Part shown: piece after piece, positions 1 to 7,854 of the stretch
Numbering within the stretch: position 1 is the stretch's first letter
Layout of the letters: the number at the start of each line of letters is the position of its first letter
Source: Stutzerimonas stutzeri
GTDB taxonomy: Bacteria > Pseudomonadota > Gammaproteobacteria > Pseudomonadales > Pseudomonadaceae
Reading direction: 5' to 3'
NCBI RefSeq assembly: GCF_002890915.1
Contig: NZ_POUT01000001.1
Location: 248,001-312,000, forward strand
Length of the DNA stretch: 64,000 bases
The notes under the pieces: model-generated
The model's database searches: none
Told to the model about the DNA's origin: nothing
The model's input: the letters and a program-made list of their open reading frames with translations, nothing else
Translations under genes and position numbers: made by a program

Positions 1-598
1 CCAGCAGATAGCCGGCCGCCTGGAAATCCGGGGTGCCGGCCAGGCTGTGCAACAGCGCCACGCCCATCAGCACCAGCGCGCCGCCGCCCACCGTATAGGC
101 CAGGTAGATGCGCCCGGCGCGCAGCGCCTCCGGCGTGCCACGGTGCACCACCAGCGGGAAGGTGGCCAGGGTCAGCATCTCGTAGAACAGCAGGAAGCTG
201 ACCAGGTTGCCCGCCAGCGCCACCCCCACGGTGGCACTGACGCACAGGCTGAAATAGCCGAAGAAGCGCGAGCGCAGCGGCGAATCCTCCAGGTAGGCGA
301 TGGCGTAGACAGTGGTCACCGCCCACAGCAGCGACGACAGCGCGACGAACAGCAGCGACAGCGCATCGCCCTGCAAGACCAGCGCGGCACCGGGCAGCAG
401 CGGCACGCTGAAGCGGAACCCGGCCCCCTGGCTGACGCCGTAGAGCATGCCACCGACCAGCAGCAGCTTCAGCGTCACCCCGAGCAGGTTGAGGCTCACC
501 CGCAGGCGCTGCTGGTCTTCCCGCAGGGCGAAGATCACCAGCCCCGGCAGCAGCGAGCTGAGCACGATGCCCAGGGGCAGCACGCTGTTCCAGTTCAT
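1..598 (-). CDS. Second MrpD/NuoN-like antiporter subunit (partial, runs off left edge)
   Basis: Only the first 199 residues are visible. The ATG at 598 overlaps the stop of the preceding gene (ATGA), so translation is coupled. The visible part is a chain of hydrophobic segments (roughly residues 8-25, 40-56, 72-104, 113-152 and 165-185) typical of the proton-conducting membrane subunits shared by Mrp antiporters and respiratory complex I. Glu-140, in FYEMLTL, sits where MrpD and NuoL/M/N carry the essential helix-5 glutamate. It is the last readable member of an E-F-G-B-C-D-D' gene series and is probably the second large ion-translocating subunit. Family assignment is firm; the exact subunit name is inferred from position. 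Confidence 0.85.
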   Translation of the reverse strand, partial: MNWNSVLPLGIVLSSLLPGLVIFALREDQQRLRVSLNLLGVTLKLLLVGGMLYGVSQGAGFRFSVPLLPGAALVLQGDALSLLFVALSSLLWAVTTVYAIAYLEDSPLRSRFFGYFSLCVSATVGVALAGNLVSFLLFYEMLTLATFPLVVHRGTPEALRAGRIYLAYTVGGGALVLMGVALLHSLAGTPDFQAAGYLL

Positions 599-2019
599 TG
601 GTCGAGCCCGCCGAGCCAGAGCAGCAGCGGTTCGCTGATCAGCGCCAGGCTCCACACCAGCAACCCCGGCAGCAGCGCCAGCCACTGCGCCAGGCGATCC
701 GGATGAATACTCGGCGGATTCGGCCGCACACGGTCGAAGCCGTGGGCCAGCACGCGGAACACGTAGGCTGCGGACATCAGTGTGCCGAGCAGCACCGCCA
801 GCACCCAGGGCCAGTGCTGGGGACGTTCGAACAGCGGCTGCAACAGCAGCCACTTGGCCAGGAAGCCACCACTGGGCGGCAAGCCGATCAGGCTGCCGCC
901 GGCCACGGCGAAGGCCGTCAGCGCGACCGGCACGTTCTGGCTGGCGCCCTTCATGCCCTGCACACGGGTGCTGCCGAGAATGGTCTGCAGTTCGCCGGCG
1001 GCGAGGAACATCGACACCTTGGCCAGCCCATGGGTCAGCACGAACAACCACAGCGCCGCATGCAGACGCGGCTCCTCGAGGCGCAGCAGCAGGCCCAGGG
1101 CGAGCAACGCATAGCCGAGCTGGGCCACGGTGGAATAGGCCACCAGGCTCTTCAGCCGCGGCGCGCGCAGCGCCGACCAGCCTCCGGCGAGCAGCGCCAG
1201 CACACCGGCCGCGCCGAACAGCGCGCCGGCGTCGCGGCCGAGCGGCGCCGGCGCGACCTCGCTCCAGAGCAGCCAGAGGATGAACAGCGGCCCCTTGACC
1301 ACCAGCGCCGAGAGCAGTGCGCTGACCGCGGTCGGCGCGGCGGCATGCGCCGGCGGCAACCACAGGTGCAGCGGCCACAGCGCCGCCTTGAGCATCAGCC
1401 CCAGGCTCATCAGCAGCAGCGCCAGACGGGTCGGGGCGTCCGCCACGGCCAGCTGCGCCAGCAGTGCGATGTCCAGCAACCCGTAGCGCCCGTAGAACAG
1501 CGCCACGCCGAGCAGATAGGCGAGCGAAGCGGCCAGCGACAGCAGCAGGTAGTTCAGCGCCGGCCGCCAGGCCCTGCGCCCGGCCAGCGCCACCAGCGCC
1601 ACGGCCGCCAGGCCGAGCAGTTCCAGCGTCACATAGAGGTTGAACAGATCGGCCGACAGCCACAGCGCGGCCAGCGCCGCCTGCAGCAGGCAGGACAACG
1701 GCCAGTAGTCCTGGCCGCCGGCGGCATGCGGGATACGCGCCGCATACAACGCCACCAGCAGGTGCAGCCCGGCGCTGAACACCAGCAGCAGCGCCGCCAG
1801 CGGGGAAAGCTGGAAGCGGATCGCCAGGCCGCGTTCCCAACCGCCGATGTACAGCTGCTGCATGCCCTGCTCCATCGCCAGCTGCAAGGCCACGGCGGCG
1901 GCCAGCAGGCTGGCGAGGTTCAGCGCGATCACCCAGCGCCCGGCATGGCGCGGGCGCAGCAGAACCAGCAGCAGCGCGCCGGCCAGTGGCAACCACAGGC
2001 TGAGCAGCGCCGCGCTCAT
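595..2019 (-). CDS. mrpD: Mrp antiporter subunit D (proton-conducting membrane subunit)
   Basis: A 474-residue, very hydrophobic protein of the Nuo/Mrp proton_antipo_M family, expected to form about 14 membrane helices and carry one cation/proton half-channel in the inner membrane. Key family residues are visible: Glu-133 in LYVTLELLGL (helix 5), Lys-211 in LMLKAALWPLHLW (helix 7) and Lys-242 in ALVVKGPLFIL (helix 8). The PPAHAAAPTAVSA segment at 222-234 is the usual signature between the two lysines. Its start overlaps the mrpC stop by 4 bases and its stop overlaps the next start, so the genes are coupled. It could be called MrpA N-terminal-like, because all these subunits are paralogues. 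Confidence 0.92.
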   Translation of the reverse strand: MSAALLSLWLPLAGALLLVLLRPRHAGRWVIALNLASLLAAAVALQLAMEQGMQQLYIGGWERGLAIRFQLSPLAALLLVFSAGLHLLVALYAARIPHAAGGQDYWPLSCLLQAALAALWLSADLFNLYVTLELLGLAAVALVALAGRRAWRPALNYLLLSLAASLAYLLGVALFYGRYGLLDIALLAQLAVADAPTRLALLLMSLGLMLKAALWPLHLWLPPAHAAAPTAVSALLSALVVKGPLFILWLLWSEVAPAPLGRDAGALFGAAGVLALLAGGWSALRAPRLKSLVAYSTVAQLGYALLALGLLLRLEEPRLHAALWLFVLTHGLAKVSMFLAAGELQTILGSTRVQGMKGASQNVPVALTAFAVAGGSLIGLPPSGGFLAKWLLLQPLFERPQHWPWVLAVLLGTLMSAAYVFRVLAHGFDRVRPNPPSIHPDRLAQWLALLPGLLVWSLALISEPLLLWLGGLDQ

Positions 2020-2294
2020 TCGTCCGCCTCCTGCCGCTCCAGTGCGCTGGCCAGGCGCAGCGCCAGCGCCGTGGCGCTGACCGCGATCACCAACCCGGTC
2101 ACCACCAGCGCCACCAGCAGCGGATCGGTCGGACGGCTGCGCGCCGCCAGGGCGATCATCACCAGGAACACGCCGCTGCCCATCAGGTTGATGGCCATGA
2201 TCCGCCGCAGCGGGTGGCGCAGGGTCAGCAGGCCATGCAGGGCCAGCAGCCAGAGCGCCAGGCCGATGCCGATCCAGAATACGGTGGCGCTCAT
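2016..2294 (-). CDS. mrpC: Mrp antiporter subunit C (NuoK-like)
   Basis: A 92-residue protein with three predicted membrane helices (about residues 5-22, 31-49 and 57-80), the size and pattern of MrpC/MnhC and its complex I homologue NuoK. The segment RRIMAINLMGSGVFLVMIAL resembles the conserved second helix of MrpC. The ATG at 2294 overlaps the stop of the upstream gene by 4 bases and its own stop overlaps the mrpD start, so it sits in a tightly coupled operon. MrpC is thought to help link the antiporter-like subunits within the hetero-oligomeric complex. The glutamate of NuoK used for proton transfer is not evident here. Confidence 0.88.
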   Translation of the reverse strand: MSATVFWIGIGLALWLLALHGLLTLRHPLRRIMAINLMGSGVFLVMIALAARSRPTDPLLVALVVTGLVIAVSATALALRLASALERQEADE

Positions 2295-3199
2295 GCGCGC
2301 GGCTCCGGCTCGTCGCCGATCACCAGCAGGCTCAGGCTGGCGGCGATGGCCAGCGTCGCCGCCGCCTCGATGAACAGGATCAGCGGTTTGGCCCAACCCG
2401 CCGGGTAGCTCAGCCAGCCGGCCCCGAATACAGCGCAACCCCCGGCGACCGCCACGAACAGCAGCAAGCCGAGCAGCACCAGCAGGCGCAGCGGCCAGAA
2501 CGACCAGCGCACCGCCGGCAGCGCGCCGGCCAGGCGCAGCAGCACGATGCCCGCCGCCAGCAACGCACCAGCCTGGAAGGCGCCGCCCGGCGACTCGGCA
2601 CCGCGCCAGAGGATATAGCCGCCGGCCAGCACCAGCAGCGGTGCCAGCGCCCGGCCCCAGGCCCGCAGCAACGGCCATGGCGCGTCCAGTTGCAGCCGTG
2701 CCGGCCCCAGCTGCCGCGCGCCGAGCAGGGCGAGCAGCAGCACCGCCAGTTCCAGCAGCGTGTCCCAGGCGCGGATGTTCAGCAGCACCGCCGTCACCGG
2801 ATGCCCGACGCCGCTGTGCGGCATGGCCGCCTCGATGCGCGCCGGCAGCGGCGCGTGCAAAGTGGCCAGCGGCGCCAGCTGCGGCAGCAGCAGGATCAGT
2901 AGCGGCAGCAGCACCAGCACGGCCGCCAGCCGGCGGCGGCCCGACAGGTGCGGCTCGCTGCCCTCCAGCGGTTGGCGGGCCAGCGCGGCGAACAGCAGCA
3001 CGCCGGTCAGGCCGGCGCCGATGGCCGCCTCGGCCAGCGCCAGGTCGGCCGCGCCCAGCCGCGCCCAGACCAGTGCCAGGACCAGGCCGAAGGCGATGAA
3101 CAGCAGCACACCGGCATACAGCTGGCGCACATGCAGGGCGCCGCCGGCGAGGACGAGCAGCAGCAGGCCGCACACGGCGTCGAGCAACCAGTCAGTCAT
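2291..3199 (-). CDS. mrpB: MrpA C-terminal/MrpB fusion (DUF4040-MbhE-MnhB)
   Basis: A 302-residue membrane protein that joins pieces normally found in two proteins. Residues 44-70 contain AADLALAEAAIGAGL, the DUF4040 signature. Residues 133-150 contain HPVTAVLLNIRAWDTLLE, resembling the C-terminal domain of MrpA. Residues 200-222 contain ESPGGAFQAGALLAAGIVL, the MrpB signature. So the MrpA tail and MrpB are one polypeptide, while the N-terminal antiporter part of MrpA is not here; it is presumably replaced by the separate D and D' subunits. The ATG at 3199 overlaps the mrpG stop by 8 bases. Its likely role is scaffolding and ion conduction in the Mrp complex. Confidence 0.88.
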   Translation of the reverse strand: MTDWLLDAVCGLLLLVLAGGALHVRQLYAGVLLFIAFGLVLALVWARLGAADLALAEAAIGAGLTGVLLFAALARQPLEGSEPHLSGRRRLAAVLVLLPLLILLLPQLAPLATLHAPLPARIEAAMPHSGVGHPVTAVLLNIRAWDTLLELAVLLLALLGARQLGPARLQLDAPWPLLRAWGRALAPLLVLAGGYILWRGAESPGGAFQAGALLAAGIVLLRLAGALPAVRWSFWPLRLLVLLGLLLFVAVAGGCAVFGAGWLSYPAGWAKPLILFIEAAATLAIAASLSLLVIGDEPEPRA

Positions 3200-3485
3200 C
3201 GGGCCGCTTCTCCTCGGTCTGCCGCGCCAGCAGCTGGCAGGTGGTGGCGCCGGACGCCAGCACCAGCAGCCAGATCAGCAGCATCTGTCCGATTTCCAGC
3301 AGGCCGTCGGCGCGCAGCACGAGCCCGGCGACCACCAGGCCGAGGCCGAGGGTATCGGCCTTGGTCAACGCATGCAGCCGGGCGACGGCATCGGGAAAGC
3401 GCAACAGGCCGATACTGCCGGCGGCAAAGAACAGCAGGCCGCCGGCCAGCGGCAGCCAGCTCAGCGCGGCGAGCAGCTCACTCAT
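3192..3485 (-). CDS. mrpG: Mrp antiporter subunit G
   Basis: A 97-residue protein with three hydrophobic segments (about 8-28, 42-60 and 66-86). The segment GSIGLLRFPDAVARLHALTK at 23-42 is the hallmark of the MrpG/MnhG family. The ATG at 3485 overlaps the mrpF stop by 8 bases and the mrpG stop overlaps mrpB by 8 bases, continuing the coupled series. MrpG is an essential small subunit of the monovalent cation/proton antiporter in the inner membrane. Confidence 0.92.
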   Translation of the reverse strand: MSELLAALSWLPLAGGLLFFAAGSIGLLRFPDAVARLHALTKADTLGLGLVVAGLVLRADGLLEIGQMLLIWLLVLASGATTCQLLARQTEEKRPDD

Positions 3486-3729
3486 GCCGGCTCCGGCGCA
3501 GCAACTGCACCAGCGCCGCGCTGGCCATCGCCGCCAGCAGCGCCAGCACCAGCGCGGCATCGCGCAGCGCCGGCAGGGCTTGCCATTGCGCCAGCAGCAA
3601 CAGCAGCGCGGTGCCGGTGGTGCCGAGCAGTTGCACGGCGAGCAGCCGGTCGACCCGGCTCGGGCCACGCAGTACGCGCCCCAGGCCGATCACCAGGGTC
3701 AGCAGCAGCAGCGTCGAGAACAGCGCCAT
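3478..3729 (-). CDS. mrpF: Mrp antiporter subunit F
   Basis: An 83-residue protein with three predicted helices, matching MrpF/MnhF. The segment VLRGPSRVDRLLAVQLLGTT at 19-38 is the family signature (R-G-P-x-x-x-D-R). The ATG at 3729 shares four bases with the mrpE stop. MrpF is related to bile-salt/sodium resistance proteins and forms part of the small-subunit cluster of the antiporter. Function is assigned from family and operon position. Confidence 0.9.
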   Translation of the reverse strand: MALFSTLLLLTLVIGLGRVLRGPSRVDRLLAVQLLGTTGTALLLLLAQWQALPALRDAALVLALLAAMASAALVQLLRRSRHE

Positions 3730-4220
3730 CAGCGTTCCGGCCCCGTATCCAGCAGGCGCGCCAGCCGGCGCTCCAGTTCGCCCACGGTGTCGCGCCAGGG
3801 CAGGCGCTCGTCCAGCACGTGTACACGCATCCGCTCGCCGTCCAGGCGCGAGGCCAGCGTGCCGGGCAGCAGGCCGACCATCGCCGAGAGCAGCAGGCGG
3901 ACCCGCGGCGAGGGGCTGCTCAGCACGAAATCGTGCCAGGCGGGTTGCAGCGGGCAACCGGGCTGAAAGGCGCGCCGCGCCACGTCCCAGGCGCCGAGTA
4001 GCATGTGCCGCAGGAAGCAGCCGAGGAATGCCGGCAAGGCTGCCAGGCGCAGGGCCGGTGGCCGCAGTCCCAGCCACAGGCTCAGGGCAACGGCCAGCGC
4101 CACCGTCGGAATGCCCAGGCTCCAGCCGCGCCCGGCGGCGAACAGCGCCCACAGCGCGGCATAGATCAACGACCAGAAGAGCGCGTCGGTGGCTGCGCGA
4201 CGCAGTAGGGCCCGGGTCAT
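3729..4220 (-). CDS. mrpE: Mrp antiporter subunit E
   Basis: A 163-residue protein with two N-terminal membrane segments (about 14-30 and 35-53) and a soluble C-terminal domain, as in MrpE/MnhE. The motif VARRAFQPGCPLQPAWHDF at 83-101 and the downstream PGTLASRLDGERMRVHVLDE-like stretch are typical of the family. The start at 4220 was chosen because GGAGG lies 5 bases upstream; an in-frame ATG at 4232 has no comparable site. This is the first gene of the operon E-F-G-B-C-D-D'. No obvious regulator lies next to it. Confidence 0.9.
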   Translation of the reverse strand: MTRALLRRAATDALFWSLIYAALWALFAAGRGWSLGIPTVALAVALSLWLGLRPPALRLAALPAFLGCFLRHMLLGAWDVARRAFQPGCPLQPAWHDFVLSSPSPRVRLLLSAMVGLLPGTLASRLDGERMRVHVLDERLPWRDTVGELERRLARLLDTGPER

Positions 4221-4366
4221 CTCATCCTCCATGGCATTCCGGTCTTTATGACAAGTCGAGGCCAAGAGTGCGTCGCTGTCCACCAGCCACGGCGCAACGC
4301 CTTGTTTCAGCGCATTGCCGCTCGGCCTGTATGCGGGGCGGCATGGGGGTGAGAGCGGTGAAGCCC

Positions 4367-5017
4367 CTAGGCGAGGTGCCGCAGGAACCATTCACCGGCC
4401 AGCTGCGCCACCGCCTCCAGCGTGCCGTGTTCCTCGAACAGATGGGTCGCGCCCGGCACCACCGCCAACTGATGTGCGCACTGCAGGTGGGCGGCGGCCT
4501 CGCGGTTCAGTTCCAGCACCTCCAGGTCGCGCTCCCCGACGATGAACAGCGAGGCCGCCTTGACGCGCGCCAGCGACTGCTCGGCCAGGTCGACCCGGCC
4601 ACCCCGGGAGACCACGGCGGCGATGTCCGCCGGCCGCGACGCTGCGGTGATCAGCGCGGCGGCGGCACCGGTGCTGGCGCCGAACAGGCCGATGCGCAGG
4701 TCGCGCAGGTTCGCCTCGTGCCCCAGCTGATCCACCACCCCGCTCAGGCGCTGGCTGAGCAGCGGAATGTCGAAGCGCAACTGGCGAGTGATCTCGTCGA
4801 TCGGCTGCTCGCTGGTGGTGAGCAGGTCGAACAGCAGCGTGCCGAGCCCCAGCCCGTTGAAATAGCGCGCCACGCTCTGGTTGCGCGGGCTGTGCCGGCT
4901 GCTGCCGCTGCCATGCACGAACACCACCAGGCCACTGGCGCCCTGCGGCACGCACAGATCGCCATGCAGGCGGGCCTTGCCGAGGGTGAAGCGCATCGGT
5001 GTCGACGGGTGTTTCAT
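4367..5017 (-). CDS. Alpha/beta hydrolase (dienelactone hydrolase-like)
   Basis: A 216-residue alpha/beta hydrolase. The segment LVVFVHGSGSSRHSPRN at about 30-46 is the oxyanion-hole region, and GLFGASTGAAAAL is the nucleophile elbow with Ser in G-A-S-T-G. GERDLEVLELN carries the likely acid Asp, and PGATHLFEE the His. The ATG at 5017 has GGAGGAG upstream and overlaps the stop of the phosphoribosyltransferase gene (ATGA), so the two are co-translated. In many bacteria these two domains are neighbours or a single fused protein. The substrate is unknown; a role in nucleotide or base metabolism is only inferred from the partner. Confidence 0.85.
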   Translation of the reverse strand: MKHPSTPMRFTLGKARLHGDLCVPQGASGLVVFVHGSGSSRHSPRNQSVARYFNGLGLGTLLFDLLTTSEQPIDEITRQLRFDIPLLSQRLSGVVDQLGHEANLRDLRIGLFGASTGAAAALITAASRPADIAAVVSRGGRVDLAEQSLARVKAASLFIVGERDLEVLELNREAAAHLQCAHQLAVVPGATHLFEEHGTLEAVAQLAGEWFLRHLA

Positions 5018-5682
5018 GCCGGTTCTCCTCCCCTGCTCCAGGCCTGCAGCAGCAGGTCCATCACCTGCCGGTCGGACGTCTGGTCGAAATTCACGTACCA
5101 ACGACCGATGGCATACAGGTCGTGGGGCAGATGCAGGCAGACGACGCGGTCGGCCAGCTGTTCCAGTTGCGCGACGCTCTCCGGCGCCCCCACCGGGACC
5201 GCCACCGTGACGCTGCCGGCTCCCAGCTTGTGTACGGCCTGGACCGCAGCGCGCATGGTCGCGCCGGTGGCCAGGCCGTCGTCCACCAGGATCACCGCAC
5301 GATCCTGGATCACCGGGCGCGGCCGGTCGCCGCGATAGGCCCGCTCACGCCGCTGCAGTTCATGGCTCTCCTGGATGACGGTGCCCTCGATCTCGGCGTG
5401 GGAAGCGTGGCTGTAATGGACGATGTCCTCGTTCATCACCCGCACGCCACCGCTGGCGATCGCGCCCATGGCCAGTTCGGGGTTGCCCGGCGTGCCGAGC
5501 TTGCGCACGACGAGGATGTCCAGTTCCAGGCCCAGGCGGTCGGCCACTTCATAGGCCACCGGCACGCCGCCCCGGGGCAGCGCGAGCACCAGCGCACCGC
5601 TCCAGCTGTCCATCTGCGCCAGCCGCTCGGCCAGCGCCCGACCGGCCTGTACACGGTCGGGAAAAGGAATGATCGGTGGCAT
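5014..5682 (-). CDS. Phosphoribosyltransferase family protein
   Basis: A 222-residue type I phosphoribosyltransferase-fold protein. The PRPP-binding loop is clear: RAVILVDDGLATGATMRAA (about residues 118-136), with the two acidic residues followed by TGAT. The segment LVLALPRGGVPVAYEVADRL near residues 30-49 matches the PRTase family that is often fused to dienelactone-hydrolase domains. The ATG at 5682 was chosen for its GGAGGAG site 6 bases upstream. The gene overlaps the hydrolase gene by 4 bases. The accepting base or other substrate cannot be told from sequence, and some members of this family may act on other phosphoribosylated compounds. Confidence 0.85.
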   Translation of the reverse strand: MPPIIPFPDRVQAGRALAERLAQMDSWSGALVLALPRGGVPVAYEVADRLGLELDILVVRKLGTPGNPELAMGAIASGGVRVMNEDIVHYSHASHAEIEGTVIQESHELQRRERAYRGDRPRPVIQDRAVILVDDGLATGATMRAAVQAVHKLGAGSVTVAVPVGAPESVAQLEQLADRVVCLHLPHDLYAIGRWYVNFDQTSDRQVMDLLLQAWSRGGEPA

Positions 5683-6002
5683 GGCGGGCTCCTCCGTACG
5701 ACGCGGCATTCCAGGAGTCTGGCTCAAGAATCGCCCCTCGGCAGGCCGCTCGCGACAAATCATCGCAACCGCCGGTCGCTGGCTCGCACCCGCGCTGCCA
5801 GGGTCTTCCGTGACCAGCACCGGCCTGCACCTGGCGCAGCGCATCGGCCACGCGCTGGAATCCGCCTACGATGGCGAACTGGCGAGCTGAAGCCACTCCA
5901 GCGACGAGGAGTATTTCGTCGGCGCGCACTGGCGACGGGACTGACGCCGTGCTGCCCAGGGACAGCACGGCGGTCAGCGACGCTGAAGAGGGGCGTGCGG
6001 CA
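5683..6002. other. Intergenic stretch between two same-strand operons
   Basis: This 320-base stretch carries no credible gene; its open frames are short and have no recognisable content. The only clear structure is the hairpin at 5941-5977. The promoter of the phosphoribosyltransferase-hydrolase pair should lie here, but I could not pick a convincing -35/-10 pair. Confidence 0.5.
5941..5977 (-). terminator. Strong hairpin downstream of cytochrome c gene
   Basis: CTGACGCCGTGCTG pairs with CAGCACGGCGGTCAG across a short loop, with one bulged base. It lies 26 bases past the cytochrome c stop and upstream of the phosphoribosyltransferase gene, so it probably terminates the dehydrogenase-cytochrome operon. 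There is no good T-run, so it may instead protect the mRNA 3' end. Confidence 0.55.
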
Positions 6003-6344
6003 TCATTCCGGCAGTTCGACGCTGACCTTGATCGCCGCATACCAGGCCGCCACGGCGGCGATGTCCGCCTCGCTCAGGCCCGCCGCGATGACGCTCATCT
6101 GCGGATGCTTGCGCTCGCCGGAGCGGAACGCCTGCAGCTGGCGGGTCAGGTAGAGCTCGCCGTTGCCGGCCAGGTTCGGGGCATCGGCAACCTTGCTGAG
6201 CCCGTCGATGCCGTGGCAGGCGGCGCACATCCTGGCGCGGGCCTTGCCCTCGGCGAGGTCCGCCTGCGCCGGGAACGCCAGGCACAGCAGCGTCAGCAGC
6301 GCAAGCCAATGCGGGCGCGGGCGATCGTTTCCGGCGAGCGGCAT
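6003..6344 (-). CDS. Secreted class I cytochrome c
   Basis: A 113-residue small c-type cytochrome. Residues 1-28 look like a Sec signal peptide ending near FPAQA. CAACH at about 40-44 is the haem c attachment motif (Cys-x-x-Cys-His), and the Met of HPQMSVIAAGLSEAD is the probable sixth ligand. The overall pattern resembles one half of cytochrome c4. The ATG at 6344 has GAGGGGA upstream. It follows the sorbosone-dehydrogenase-like gene by 15 bases on the same strand, so it is the likely periplasmic electron acceptor for that enzyme. That pairing is inferred from the operon. Confidence 0.88.
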   Translation of the reverse strand: MPLAGNDRPRPHWLALLTLLCLAFPAQADLAEGKARARMCAACHGIDGLSKVADAPNLAGNGELYLTRQLQAFRSGERKHPQMSVIAAGLSEADIAAVAAWYAAIKVSVELPE

Positions 6345-6359
6345 GGCGTTCCCCTCGGT

Positions 6360-7628
6360 TCAGTTGCCCTGGTAGGAGATGCGGTAGATCGCCCCGGCGG
6401 TGTCGTCGCTGACCAGCAGCGAGCCATCCTTGAGCTGGGCGACGTCGACGATGCGGCCGTAGTACTCGCCGGTGTCCGCGTCCAGCCAACCCTCGGCGAA
6501 GGGCACGGTCTCGCCCGAAGGGCCGCTGCCGTCGGCGGCGAACGGCGTGAACATCACCCGCGCGCCGGCCGGCACGGTGCGGTTCCAGCTGCCGCGCTGG
6601 GCGCTGAACAGGCCGCCGCGGTACTGCTCGGGAAACTGCTTGCCGGTGTAGAAGGTCAGGCCCATGTCGGCGGCATGGGCGGTGGTTTCCACCACCGGGA
6701 AGGTCAGGCCCTCCGGCGGGGTTTCGTCGGCGTACTCGTTGGTACGCACCTGGCCGCCGCCGTACCAGGGCATGCCGAAGCGCATGCCGGCCTTGGGCGC
6801 GTGGTTGATCTCGCCCGGCGGAATGTCGTCGCCCATGCCGTCGACCTGGTTGTCGGTGAACCACAGCTCCTTGGTCGTCGGGTGGTAGGCGATGCCCACC
6901 GAGTTGCGCACGCCGCTGGCGAACACCTCGCGCTTGCTGCCGTCGCGCTCCATGCGCACGATGCCGCCGATGCCGCGCTCGGCGTAGAGGTCCAGCTTGT
7001 CCTTGGGCGGCACGTTGTGCGGCTGGCCGAGCGAGACGGTGAGCTTGTTGTCCGGGCCGATGGCGCAGACCCGCGCGCCATGGTTGTAGCTTTCCTCGTC
7101 CTGGGGGATCAGCTCGCCGGTCGGCACCACGATGTCGGCCGCCACGTCCGGCCCTTCGTAGAAGAACTCCGCGGCGGGGAACACCAGCACGCGGTTGTGC
7201 TCGGCGACGAAGAGGAAGCCGTCCGGGCTGAAGCAGGGCCCCGGCTGGGTGAAGGAGATCGCCGGGGCGAAGCGCTTGACCTCGTCCGCCGTGCGGTTCT
7301 TGGTGCGGTCGGTCACGGCCCACAGGTCGGTCTTGCGCGTGCCGACGAAGACCACGCCGCTGGACGGCCCCACTGCCATGTGCCGTGCATCCGGCACGAT
7401 GGCGTAGAGGTCGATGCGAAAGCCCTCGGGCAGCTTGATGCGCTTGAGGTTCTCGCGGATGGCATCGGCCGTGGGCCCGTCCTGCGGGACGGTCTTCATG
7501 TCCAGCGATTGGCCGGTGGTTTTCATCGAACGCATGCGTTCCAGCGCTTCGTCGCTGGTCGGCGCGGCGCTGGCGGCGGCGCAGCCGAGGGTGAGCAGGG
7601 CGCTCAGGGTCAGGTGGAGAGTCTTCAT
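6360..7628 (-). CDS. Secreted PQQ-type sorbosone/glucose dehydrogenase-like protein
   Basis: A 422-residue protein with a Sec signal peptide (residues 1-22, cleaved near ASA-AP). The rest is a six-bladed beta-propeller of the GSDH/sorbosone dehydrogenase family. Family-type segments include ARHMAVGPSSGVVFVGTR, EHNRVLVFP, ASGVRNSVGIAYHP, ELWFTDNQVDGMGDD, AHAADMGLTFYTGKQFP and GSLLVSDDTAGAIYRI. Such enzymes oxidise sugars or other alcohols in the periplasm using PQQ, though many members are uncharacterised and binding of PQQ is not proven by sequence alone. It is co-transcribed with a small cytochrome c, which suggests electron transfer to the respiratory chain. Confidence 0.82.
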   Translation of the reverse strand: MKTLHLTLSALLTLGCAAASAAPTSDEALERMRSMKTTGQSLDMKTVPQDGPTADAIRENLKRIKLPEGFRIDLYAIVPDARHMAVGPSSGVVFVGTRKTDLWAVTDRTKNRTADEVKRFAPAISFTQPGPCFSPDGFLFVAEHNRVLVFPAAEFFYEGPDVAADIVVPTGELIPQDEESYNHGARVCAIGPDNKLTVSLGQPHNVPPKDKLDLYAERGIGGIVRMERDGSKREVFASGVRNSVGIAYHPTTKELWFTDNQVDGMGDDIPPGEINHAPKAGMRFGMPWYGGGQVRTNEYADETPPEGLTFPVVETTAHAADMGLTFYTGKQFPEQYRGGLFSAQRGSWNRTVPAGARVMFTPFAADGSGPSGETVPFAEGWLDADTGEYYGRIVDVAQLKDGSLLVSDDTAGAIYRISYQGN

Positions 7629-7854
7629 GGCACGCACCTCATGGCGCCGCCTCGGTGGGCGGCGATCGTTGTTGTTATCTGCGCAAAGCGGCGAGCAGCC
7701 TGCTTCAGCGTAGCGGCGAATTCGCGCTTTACCACTCGCAGCGACCCTCGAGGGAGGAACGGAACGCAGCCGCGGTTGGCGGGCACAGGTGCCGGAGTGC
7801 ACCACCTGGCTTCTGTCGAAAGCTCGGACACGGGACGGAGGTTTCAGCGTTCTG

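Noticed and set aside
598..5338. Long open frames on the plus strand opposite the antiporter, hydrolase and phosphoribosyltransferase genes
   Set aside because: They are rich in Arg, Gln, Pro and Ala with no fold or family signal, a common by-product of GC-rich codon use opposite real genes. The minus-strand frames have clear families and ordered overlaps.
5669..5890. 73-codon plus-strand frame between the phosphoribosyltransferase and cytochrome genes
   Set aside because: It has no ribosome site, no recognisable domain, and begins inside the opposite gene.
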